A stretch of 64,000 nt of DNA from Gracilibacillus salinarum (lineage in GTDB: Bacteria; Bacillota; Bacilli; Bacillales; Amphibacillaceae), in contig NZ_CP095071.1 of assembly GCF_022919575.1 (NCBI RefSeq), forward strand, positions 4,412,001 through 4,476,000. Direction: 5' to 3'. The notes under the pieces were generated by a model. That model saw nothing but the letters and a program-made list of their open reading frames with translations, was not told the DNA's origin and did not search any database. Shown one piece after another: positions 18,309-25,322 of the stretch; position 1 is the stretch's first letter, and each line of letters starts with the position of its first letter. The position numbers were made by a program, and so were the translations under genes.

Positions 18309-18385
18309 TGTACAAGAAAGTATCTGGTAACGCTTGTTTAAGTAATTTGTGTAGATCTTTTTGATAAGTACAGAAAATGTTAAGG

Positions 18386-18462
18386 CTTCGTCCACTTTCT
18401 GGCAGGAATCAACTCCACGTGGGAGCTTAGAAACTAGGCGACTTCATGCAGCGTACTACGAT
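18386..18462. repeat. Fragment of a dispersed extragenic repeat
   Basis: The block with ACTAGGCGACTTC and TACGATAA matches part of the longer repeat at 33275-33440 (GACTAGGCGACTTCGCG...CCTACGATAA). It is non-coding and diverged. It abuts the left flank of repeat copy R1. Confidence 0.5.
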
Positions 18463-18480
18463 AAAGAAGATAAAATGGAG

Positions 18481-18589
18481 TTCCTATAATATGGATTATG
18501 TCAACTGCTTAGCGTTTATTTTGAAATGATTCATGTGCTAGGATACCGCTTCGGCCAACCACTTCAGCGCCTGCCTGTCCCGCGGGAGT
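18481..18589. repeat. Repeat family R, copy 1, left part (split by IS110-type element)
   Basis: It begins with the terminal inverted repeat TTCCTATAATATGGATTATG and runs through GAAATGATTCATGTGCTAGGATACCGC into GCGCCTGCCTGTCCCGCGGG. At AGT (18587-18589) it is interrupted by the insertion sequence and resumes at 20338. An intact equivalent is copy 4 at 40498-41073. Confidence 0.8.
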
Positions 18590-18603
18590 TATTATGAACG
18601 AAA

Positions 18604-18694
18604 CTAGCCCCTTTTCGTATTATCGAAGGTTAATCCGGGTATAGCGTAAATGAAATGAAAACCCAAATCAGAGCTAAAATACGAAAGGAGCTAG
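18604..18694 (+). promoter_or_regulatory. Inverted repeat that would hide the transposase ribosome site
   Basis: The left arm CTAGCCCCTTTTCGTATT (18604-18621) pairs with AATACGAAAGGAGCTAG (18678-18694) with one bulge. The right arm contains the AAAGGAG ribosome site of the transposase starting at 18699. A transcript entering from outside could fold and block translation, a device known in other insertion sequences. Confidence 0.6.
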
Positions 18695-18698
18695 TACC

Positions 18699-19805
18699 AT
18701 GAAGTATAACACAAAATATGTAGGATTAGACGTATCGAAAGAGAAAATTGCAGTAGCCGTTGCGGATGAAGGACGTTCTAAACCAAGGTATATTGGGATG
18801 ATTGACTATACAGTAGGAGCCATTGATAAGATAATGAAGAAATTAGGAGAATCCGCAGAGCTTCAAGTTTGTTATGAGGCCGGAGCTGTTGGGTATGGAC
18901 TCTATCGATTGCTTACACATTTGGATATCCCTTGCGAAGTTATTGCGCCATCCTTAATCCCTCAGAAACCTGGTGATAAGGTGAAGACCGATAAGCGAGA
19001 TGCTTTAAATCTGGCAACCCTTTATCGCGCAGGGGAATTAACACCGATTTTTGTCCCCACAGAAGATGATGAGGCTTTACGTGATTTAGTTCGGGGACGT
19101 GAAGATGTGAAGGAAGATGAAAAAAGAGCCAAACATAGAGTAAACCATTTTCTTCTTAGAAATGGAAGAAAAGAACCGGGAGTCAGAAAATGGAGTGTGA
19201 GATATTGGGAATGGCTTCACACCTTAACATTTAAGCGATTAACATCAAGGAGCATATTCCAAGAATATGTGCAACTACTTAGGGAATCTCAACAACGATT
19301 AAAGCGATTAGAAAAGATTATTAAAGAAGAAGCCGAAAATGGTGTACATGCCCCCATGATCCAAAAACTTATGTCACTTCGAGGTGTAGCCTTAATCACC
19401 GCAACTAGTTTAGTGGCAGAAGTCGGTTCATTTGAACGCTTTCAAAAAGCCAGCCAATTTATGGCCTACACAGGTTTGGTGCCGATGGAAAGTTCCAGCG
19501 GGTATATACGGAAGCAAGGTAATATAACGAGAACAGGAAATAGACATGTTCGAAGGCTTTTGATTGAGGCTGCATGGAGTTATCGTTATTCACCTGCCGT
19601 GAAAGGAGAGTTGGCAAAGAGACAAAAAGGACAACCAGCTAATGTTACAACTATTTCGTGGAATGCCCAACAACGCTTGCATAAGAAGTATTTCCGACTA
19701 ATGCAACGAGGAAAAGAAAGTGGTAAAGTTATCACAGCTATTGGGAGAGAGTTGGCAGGTTTCATATGGGCAATTGCCAACGAACCAACTAATGAATTTA
19801 CGTAA
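18699..19805 (+). CDS. IS110-family transposase (DEDD recombinase)
   Basis: This is a 368-residue transposase. The RuvC-like N-terminal domain has Asp11 (VGLDVSKE), Glu60 (CYEAG), Asp98 and Asp101 (KTDKRDA), the DEDD set. The C-terminal Transposase_20 domain (about residues 225-310) contains MSLRGVALITATSLVAEVGSFERF and TGLVPMESSSGYIRKQGNITRTGN, with the serine cluster that supplies the nucleophile. Length and motifs indicate an intact enzyme. IS110 proteins work with an element-encoded bridge RNA to choose donor and target DNA; the candidate RNA region lies downstream (19806-20319). Its own ribosome site sits in an inverted repeat. Confidence 0.95.
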   Translation: MKYNTKYVGLDVSKEKIAVAVADEGRSKPRYIGMIDYTVGAIDKIMKKLGESAELQVCYEAGAVGYGLYRLLTHLDIPCEVIAPSLIPQKPGDKVKTDKRDALNLATLYRAGELTPIFVPTEDDEALRDLVRGREDVKEDEKRAKHRVNHFLLRNGRKEPGVRKWSVRYWEWLHTLTFKRLTSRSIFQEYVQLLRESQQRLKRLEKIIKEEAENGVHAPMIQKLMSLRGVALITATSLVAEVGSFERFQKASQFMAYTGLVPMESSSGYIRKQGNITRTGNRHVRRLLIEAAWSYRYSPAVKGELAKRQKGQPANVTTISWNAQQRLHKKYFRLMQRGKESGKVITAIGRELAGFIWAIANEPTNEFT

Positions 19806-20319
19806 TCATTAAAGTAGGCATGCGCGAATAAAAGGAAGAAGTGATCTGTAATAAAAGGAAATGAATATAGGGCTTGAAGGCAAAGATAAAAACCGTAAAG
19901 GATAACGCACGACGTAGACTTGTGCTAGCTATGTTTTAATAGTGAACGCACGCCAGGAGTTCGTGACAGATCCTGAAACGGAAAGATAAAATGTGAGAAC
20001 CCACGGATATCAGTATGCCAATCGGAGCAGAGAATTTTTGCCTTCATGCCGTGTGTTCACCTCCTTTATAACTGAAAAGGAAGGGTGAATCCCATTATTT
20101 CTTAGCTTTGCATAAGTGTCTCTCCTATCAAAAGGATCGTCAAGGAGAACACTTGACAATCCTTTTGATAGGAGAGGAGAAGTTGGTAAGCTAAGAAGAA
20201 GGAGATATTCTGCATATCTCTGCTTATTGAATAGTATTTAAAAAAAGAGCCAACATAGACTCTTAGCTTAAGGTTGCCCAAAATTAGAAACTTTCCATTG
20301 TTTGCGAGAGGGACTTGAC
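19806..20319 (+). ncRNA. Candidate bridge-RNA region of the IS110-type element
   Basis: About 515 bases with no ORF lie between the transposase stop and the right end. The stretch contains short pairing segments. Near its end, ACATAGACT (20253-20261) is the reverse complement of AGTCTATGT at the right insertion junction (20335-20343); the preceding GCCA also resembles the complement of the flanking TTGGC. That is what a target guide would look like. Transcript ends and loop structure were not computed. Confidence 0.4.
20098..20203. repeat. Nested perfect hairpin within the IS right end
   Basis: Outer arms TTCTTAGCTT/AAGCTAAGAA enclose TCTCCTATCAAAAGGAT...ATCCTTTTGATAGGAGA with a GTCAAG/CTTGAC extension and a GAGAACA loop. 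The inner stem is about 23 base pairs with a single bulge. It could be a structural part of the element's RNA, a barrier to transcription, or a small nested palindromic insertion. Confidence 0.65.
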
Positions 20320-20337
20320 AGTTTCGTTCATATCAGT

Positions 20338-20760
20338 CTATGTGGTTGGCCTGCGCTGATGTATAGCTCCACAATTTATGCGACAACTAGGATATGAAGC
20401 ACTATTTACAAGATTTAAACCTTAATTGATGAAATACATTGCTAAGCACCACTGCTTCTAGCTGTTCCAATCGTTGTAGTACTTCCCATTAGCGTAGGAA
20501 ATAGGCGGAGACTCCCGTGGAATCAGCGCGAGCTGAAGATCCATTTATGAAAGAAAAGAATTTTCTTTCATAAATTAGCTGAAGTCGTGCCCACAGGACG
20601 CGGAGCCTATTTCCGGAGCTTTGCTGAGCAGATAAATTATATCAGAATGACTATTTTGCAATAAAGCCTTTGTTGACATAATCCGTATTATAGGAAGTTG
20701 TTTATTAATTAAGTCAATTAGGACCGCTTGAATTTCCTCACTTTTTCTTAGAAGAATGTA
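20338..20760. repeat. Repeat family R, copy 1, right part
   Basis: The copy resumes with GTGGTTGGCCTGCGCTGATG and contains the module GTAGGAAATAGGCGGAGACTC...CGGAGCCTATTTCCGGAGC. It ends in the right terminal inverted repeat TGACATAATCCGTATTATAGG (20674-20694) and a shared tail with TCAATTAGGACCG and TTTTTCTTA. It has no coding content. Confidence 0.8.
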
Positions 20761-20981
20761 ATAGGTAGGCTAATTATAATATACAAATTGCAGAGTAGAA
20801 TGGGATATGGATCCGCTTTATTTATATTTGTTAACTTAACGATTAGTTTTCTGTTCTGGTTTACTGTATTTTGCTATACAGAATATATAGAGGTGGTTCA
20901 TAACCAGATGAAGAAGTATATATTAAGTAATTCACTATTAAGTAACCTTAAATATTATGAGAGTAAAAAGCAAAAAAAGTA

Positions 20982-21035
20982 TTGACGAGTAAACGTTTTC
21001 AGGTTATTATTAATTTAAGGTTACTTTAACGTTAA
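20982..21035 (+). promoter_or_regulatory. Promoter and twin operators of the mannan importer operon
   Basis: TTGACG (20982-20987) and TATTAT (21005-21010) are 17 bases apart. Within the spacer lies GTAAACGTTTTC, an AAACGTTT palindrome that also partly fits a cre site. A second palindrome TTAACGTTAA (21026-21035) lies just downstream. Both share the AACGTT core with the GH36 operator at 11793. Confidence 0.7.
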
Positions 21036-21081
21036 CCTAAATAATTAAGAGTTATGAATTAAAGGAAAGGGGTCAAAAAAC

Positions 21082-22431
21082 ATGCTTAAGCTTAATCAAA
21101 AGTTATTAGTGTTTTTTGCATCAATGTTAGCGATCGTCGTAATTGCTGGTTGTTCTTCTGATTCAGAAGAAAGCTCTGGAGAAGGATCTGACCAGCCAAC
21201 ATACGAAACATGGAAAGAGAAAGATCCAGAGGAAATAGAGGGAGATCTTACTGTAATCACGCACAGAACGGATATAGTGGACACTGTTTACCAAGAATAT
21301 GCCAAACAGTTTAATGAAATTTATCCGAATGTAAATGTGAATTTTGAAGCATTAACAGATTACGGTGGAGAAATTATGCCACGTATGAATACGGAAGATT
21401 ATGGGGATGTGCAATACATACCTGTACAAGTTCCTATCGAAGATATCCCGAATTTCTTTGAGCCAATGGGTACATTAGAAGACATGCAAGAAAAGTACTT
21501 AGGTGTAGAAGAACGTCAAGTTGACGGAAAAGTTTATGGGATTCCGATTGCTTTAACGTATACAGGTGTTATTTATAATAAATCAGTATTTGAAGAAGCA
21601 GGCGTTACAGAACTTCCTAAAACACAAGATGAATTTATTGCTGCATTAGAAAAAGTGAAAGAAAATACCGATGCAGTACCGTTATATACAAATTACGCAG
21701 CTGGTTGGCCGTTAACCCAGTGGGAGGGTGCGGTTACCACTACTGCTGGTAACGTTGATTATTACAATGTCGATATGTTAGATGACCCAACACCATTTGA
21801 TCAAGGAGATCCGCATTATGAACATTACAGTTTAATGTATGAAGTAGCGGAGAAAGAACTTATTGAAGAAGATCCACTAACTACTGATTGGGAAGCTTCT
21901 AAAGTAAGAATGAATAACGGTGAAATTGCCACCATGGTATTAGGTTCATGGGCACTGGAACAAATTCAGGGTGCAGGAGAAAATGCAGATGATATCGGAA
22001 TGATGGCATTCCCTACAGATGCAGAAGAAACTATCTTCTCTCTTGGTGCAGATTTAAATATCTCTATTAATAAAAACAGTGAAAATAAAGATGCTGCTTT
22101 TGCTTGGGTAGACTGGTTCATTCATGATTCAGGTTATTCTGTAGAGCAAGCAGGCGGAATCAGTGCATCGAAGGATATTCCCTTACCGGATGCATTAACG
22201 GCAGCGCAAGAGGAAGGTGCACAATTTGAAATGTTAACACCAGCGCCTGACGATAAACAAGGACTGCTCGATGAAGTAGATAAAGAATCAGAAGTAGGAC
22301 TTTGGTTAGAACCGAACAAAAAAATCATTATTGAGGCAGCCATTGGAAATCGTGATGAGTCTTATGATGATATTATGAACAGCTGGAACGAAGATTGGTC
22401 AGCAGCCTATGAAGAAATAGTAAGTGAATAA
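21082..22431 (+). CDS. Carbohydrate ABC transporter solute-binding lipoprotein (mannan locus)
   Basis: This is a 449-residue family-1 extracellular solute-binding protein. The signal peptide ends in lipobox VIAGC with the lipidated Cys24, followed by an acidic Ser/Glu/Gly linker. The mature part has the expected two-lobe pattern (GDLTVITHRTD, DGKVYGIPIALTYTGVIYNKSVFEEAG, GEIATMVLGSWALEQIQ, AFAWVDWFIHDS). It presumably captures manno-oligosaccharides at the membrane and delivers them to the two permeases downstream. AAAGGAAAGGGG precedes the ATG. A hairpin after the stop probably raises its mRNA level over the permeases. No ATPase gene is in the operon. Confidence 0.92.
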   Translation: MLKLNQKLLVFFASMLAIVVIAGCSSDSEESSGEGSDQPTYETWKEKDPEEIEGDLTVITHRTDIVDTVYQEYAKQFNEIYPNVNVNFEALTDYGGEIMPRMNTEDYGDVQYIPVQVPIEDIPNFFEPMGTLEDMQEKYLGVEERQVDGKVYGIPIALTYTGVIYNKSVFEEAGVTELPKTQDEFIAALEKVKENTDAVPLYTNYAAGWPLTQWEGAVTTTAGNVDYYNVDMLDDPTPFDQGDPHYEHYSLMYEVAEKELIEEDPLTTDWEASKVRMNNGEIATMVLGSWALEQIQGAGENADDIGMMAFPTDAEETIFSLGADLNISINKNSENKDAAFAWVDWFIHDSGYSVEQAGGISASKDIPLPDALTAAQEEGAQFEMLTPAPDDKQGLLDEVDKESEVGLWLEPNKKIIIEAAIGNRDESYDDIMNSWNEDWSAAYEEIVSE

Positions 22432-22438
22432 ATAAAGT

Positions 22439-22477
22439 GGTAAGCAGCTTAATCAGTAATGGTTAGTACTGCTTACC
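22439..22477 (+). terminator. Intra-operon hairpin between binding protein and permease
   Basis: GGTAAGCAG and CTGCTTACC form a stem with inner pairing, followed by CTTTCT rather than a full T-run. This suggests an attenuator or an mRNA-stabilising end, common after binding-protein genes. Confidence 0.65.
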
Positions 22478-22576
22478 CTTTCTATAAAAAAATAGAGAGA
22501 GAAAAGTGAAAATTAAATGAAATATGGGAAGCATGCTTTCAGATTTCATTTAGTTTTTAACGGGAGGTGCAACGAT

Positions 22577-23449
22577 TTGTTCTCAAAATTAAGTTATAAA
22601 AGACAACGTAGCGTTATTATTGTTGCTTTTCTTATCGTTCCATTAACTTTGTTAGGCACATTCAGCTTTTTACCGGTGGCCAATATGTTCTGGTACAGTT
22701 TAACAGAATGGAATGGATTTAGTGATAAAGAATTTATCGGTTTAGAAAATTATCGGACAGTATTTACCGATCCGGAGTATTTTCGAGTATTTACTGTCAG
22801 TCTGTATTATTTCTTTGGGACCTTTTTACAGATGGGTCTAGCCTTATATTTTGCTACTATTCTAAGTTTTAAAGTACGAATGAAAAACTTTTTCAAAGGC
22901 GTTATCTTTTTCCCGTATTTATTAAACGGGGTTGCTATCGGGTTTATGTTTCTATTATTCTTCCAGCCTGAGGGTGGACTGGATACCATTCTTGGATTGG
23001 TTGGATTAGGAGATTTCACCACACATTGGTTAGGGAATCCGGATGTTATTAATATTTCATTAGCAGGTACATCGGTATGGAGATATATGGGTTTCAACTT
23101 CATTATATTCCTTGGAGCTATTTCTTCGATTCCAAACGATGTCTATGAAGCTTCTGAAATTGACGGTGCGAACAGATGGCATCAATTCCGCTATATTATT
23201 TTACCAAGTATTAAAATTATTGTTTCATTAAACTTAATTTTGGCTATCAGCGGTGCTTTAAGTGCTTTCGAGATCCCTTATATTATGACAGGTGGTTCCA
23301 ACGGAAGTGCAACATTTGTTATTCAAACAGTAGATACAGCATTTAAATATGGAAAAATTGGTTTAGCATCGGCGATGGCTGTTATTTTGTTATTCATCGT
23401 TATTATCGTAACAGCTGTACAACGAAAATTCTTCTCGGAGGACGATTAA
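22577..23449 (+). CDS. Sugar ABC transporter permease (MalF type)
   Basis: This is a membrane permease of about 290 residues with six predicted helices, starting with IIVAFLIVPLTLLGTFSFLPV. The cytoplasmic coupling motif of binding-protein-dependent permeases is visible as EASEIDGANRWHQFRYIILPS. I place the start at TTG 22577 because GGGAGGTG (22562-22569) lies 7 bases upstream; the upstream frame (from 22517) has no ribosome site and lacks the family N-terminus. It pairs with the next gene (one-base gap) and the upstream lipoprotein to import oligosaccharides. It would need a shared MsmX-like ATPase encoded elsewhere. Confidence 0.9.
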   Translation: MFSKLSYKRQRSVIIVAFLIVPLTLLGTFSFLPVANMFWYSLTEWNGFSDKEFIGLENYRTVFTDPEYFRVFTVSLYYFFGTFLQMGLALYFATILSFKVRMKNFFKGVIFFPYLLNGVAIGFMFLLFFQPEGGLDTILGLVGLGDFTTHWLGNPDVINISLAGTSVWRYMGFNFIIFLGAISSIPNDVYEASEIDGANRWHQFRYIILPSIKIIVSLNLILAISGALSAFEIPYIMTGGSNGSATFVIQTVDTAFKYGKIGLASAMAVILLFIVIIVTAVQRKFFSEDD

Positions 23450-23450
23450 T

Positions 23451-24281
23451 ATGAATGGTAAACACTTCGCAGGTAGTTTCATCAAATATGCGTCATTAAT
23501 TGTAGGTGCACTTGCTGCTATTTTACCAATATTGATAGTGTTATTTGCATCTTTCAAAACAGGAGCTGAATATACAAGTACGGGACCATTAACTCCTCCA
23601 GAAAATTGGACCAACTTTGAGAACTTTAAGCGAGCTTTTACAGAAGGAAATATGCTGACAGGTTTTAAGAATACACTGATTATTTTACTAGTTTCGATTG
23701 TTGGTACCACACTTGTTGGTTCTATGGTTGCCTTTGTATTAGACCGGTTTAAATTTAGAGGCAGTAAATTAATATTAGGTGCCTTTCTATTAGCGACATT
23801 GATTCCAGCTGTAACAACTCAGGTTGCCACATTCCAGATTGTTAATTCATTAGGTTTATTTAATACGATATGGGCAGCAATTATTTTGTATCTCGGTACA
23901 GATATTATTGCCATCTATATTTTCTTGCAGTTTATGAGTTCTATTTCCGTTTCACTGGATGAATCAGCAATGCTTGATGGAGCGTCTTATTTTACAATTT
24001 ACCGAAAAATCATTTTGCCGTTATTAACACCAGCAATCGTAACGGTCATTATTGTAAAAGGTATCAACGTGTATAACGATTTCTATACACCGTTTCTATA
24101 CATGCCAAAAACAGATCTGCAAGTAATTTCGACCGCATTGTTTAAGTTCAAAGGTCCATATGGCTCTGAGTGGGAAGTTATTTGTGCAGGCATTATGCTT
24201 GCTATTATTCCGACATTTATAGCATTTATTTCCTTACAGAAATACATCTATAACGGATTAACTTCAGGATCGGTTAAATAA
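23451..24281 (+). CDS. Sugar ABC transporter permease (MalG type)
   Basis: This is a 276-residue permease with about six transmembrane segments, beginning YASLIVGALAAILPILIVLFASFK. The EAA-type coupling loop reads DESAMLDGASYFTIYRKIILPLLTPA, and the C-terminal SLQKYIYNGLTSGSVK block is typical of MalG-like subunits. It starts one base after the MalF-type permease stop with GGAGGAC as ribosome site. It is part of the manno-oligosaccharide importer. Confidence 0.92.
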   Translation: MNGKHFAGSFIKYASLIVGALAAILPILIVLFASFKTGAEYTSTGPLTPPENWTNFENFKRAFTEGNMLTGFKNTLIILLVSIVGTTLVGSMVAFVLDRFKFRGSKLILGAFLLATLIPAVTTQVATFQIVNSLGLFNTIWAAIILYLGTDIIAIYIFLQFMSSISVSLDESAMLDGASYFTIYRKIILPLLTPAIVTVIIVKGINVYNDFYTPFLYMPKTDLQVISTALFKFKGPYGSEWEVICAGIMLAIIPTFIAFISLQKYIYNGLTSGSVK

Positions 24282-24317
24282 CAATTTATAAGGCAACAGG
24301 AAAAAGGAGAGAAAGAC

Positions 24318-25247
24318 ATGGAATACATCAAAGGTTTTACGTTTGGCTGGGGGGCAAAGCGTGGCGACTTTTCAAAAGCAGAAGCAAAAGAATCTTTAAA
24401 ATTATTGAAGGAACGAACTGCTAGTGAATATGTCATATTTGCATTAGCAGCTACTCAAGAAACTGCTTTTTCGACAGAAGTGATTTATGATGGAGAACAT
24501 ATGGTAACAGATCATGAACTGGAAGAAATGATCGATTACGCAAGATCACTAGATTTAAAGATTATGATTAAACCAACGGTAAATCCAGCAGACGGTATCT
24601 GGCGTGCACATATTAATTTCTTTGATATAGATGTCCCATGTGAACCGAAATGGCGTGACTGGTTCAGAAGCTATACCGATTATCAATTACATTATGCCAA
24701 GATCGCAGCGAAGAAGAATGCGGAAATGTTCATTGTTGGTTGTGAAATGGTCCAAACAGAAAGAAAAGAACAAGAGTGGCGTCAGTTGATTCGTGAGGTT
24801 AGGCAAGCGTATAAGGGATTGATCACATATAATACCGATAAATACCAAGAAGCAAATGTCAGCTGGTGGGATGAAGTAGATGTGATTTCATCTAGTGGCT
24901 ATTATCCATTGGGTGACTGGGATAATCAATTGGACCGTATAGAAGAAATTATCAAACCCTTTAACAAACCGTTCTTTTTTGCTGAAGCAGGTTGTCCCAG
25001 CAGAACTGGCTCTGCTAATGTACCAAATGACTGGTCCATGGATGGAGAGATTAATTTCGAAGAGCAGAGAGCGTTTTATCAGGATATGTTTGCCAAAACA
25101 GCAAAGAGGGATTGGGTGCTTGGGTTCGGTTTATGGGATTGGAAAGCCCTTCTTTATCCAGAGTCTGAGGCAGACAAAGATGGAGATTATGCCGTTTATG
25201 GTAAACCAGCTGAAAATGTAATAAAAAACTTTTATCTATCTAACTAA
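24318..25247 (+). CDS. GH113 endo-beta-1,4-mannanase, copy 1
   Basis: This is a 309-residue (beta/alpha)8 mannanase without a signal peptide, so it is intracellular. The acid/base Glu143 lies in IVGCEM and the nucleophile Glu223 in FFAEAGCPSR; the 80-residue separation equals that in Alicyclobacillus AaManA (Glu151/Glu231). Other family features are KGFTFGWGAKRGDF at the start, IMIKPTVNPADGIWRAHI, DVISSSGYYPLGDW and LGFGLWDWKALLYP. It would cut or trim imported mannan oligosaccharides before GH2 and GH130 act. It follows the permeases by 36 bases with AAAGGAGAG as ribosome site. A second GH113 gene lies at 28677. Confidence 0.92.
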   Translation: MEYIKGFTFGWGAKRGDFSKAEAKESLKLLKERTASEYVIFALAATQETAFSTEVIYDGEHMVTDHELEEMIDYARSLDLKIMIKPTVNPADGIWRAHINFFDIDVPCEPKWRDWFRSYTDYQLHYAKIAAKKNAEMFIVGCEMVQTERKEQEWRQLIREVRQAYKGLITYNTDKYQEANVSWWDEVDVISSSGYYPLGDWDNQLDRIEEIIKPFNKPFFFAEAGCPSRTGSANVPNDWSMDGEINFEEQRAFYQDMFAKTAKRDWVLGFGLWDWKALLYPESEADKDGDYAVYGKPAENVIKNFYLSN

Positions 25248-25251
25248 TGAA

Positions 25252-25297
25252 TGAAAGTCGTTCTATCTGAATAGGATAGTGCGGCTTTCTTTTACAA
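25252..25297 (+). terminator. Terminator after GH113 copy 1
   Basis: GAAAGTCG...CGGCTTTC with inner TTCTATC/GGATAGTG pairing is followed by TTTT. Some read-through into GH2 is possible, since no clear new promoter is seen in the remaining gap. Confidence 0.7.
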
Positions 25298-25322
25298 ATA
25301 GCATGAATGAGGTGACTGACAT

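Larger units (their letters stand above)
18590..20337 (+). mobile_element. IS110-family element, IS1111-type, inserted in repeat copy 1
   Basis: This is an element of about 1.75 kb. Imperfect ends carry a 13-base subterminal inverted repeat TATGAACGAAACT (18593-18605) and AGTTTCGTTCATA (20320-20332); subterminal repeats are a feature of the IS1111 group. Comparison with intact copies of the surrounding repeat places the insertion at AGT|CT. The only ORF is the DEDD transposase. About 515 non-coding bases follow it, whereas only about 108 precede it. This matches IS1111-type elements, which place their bridge RNA downstream of the gene. Boundaries are accurate to a few bases. Confidence 0.85.

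Noticed and set aside
20788-20985. 65-codon frame upstream of the mannan importer
   Set aside because: No ribosome site; it overlaps the importer promoter region and has no family-like features. A hydrophobic stretch in A/T-rich DNA is probably chance.
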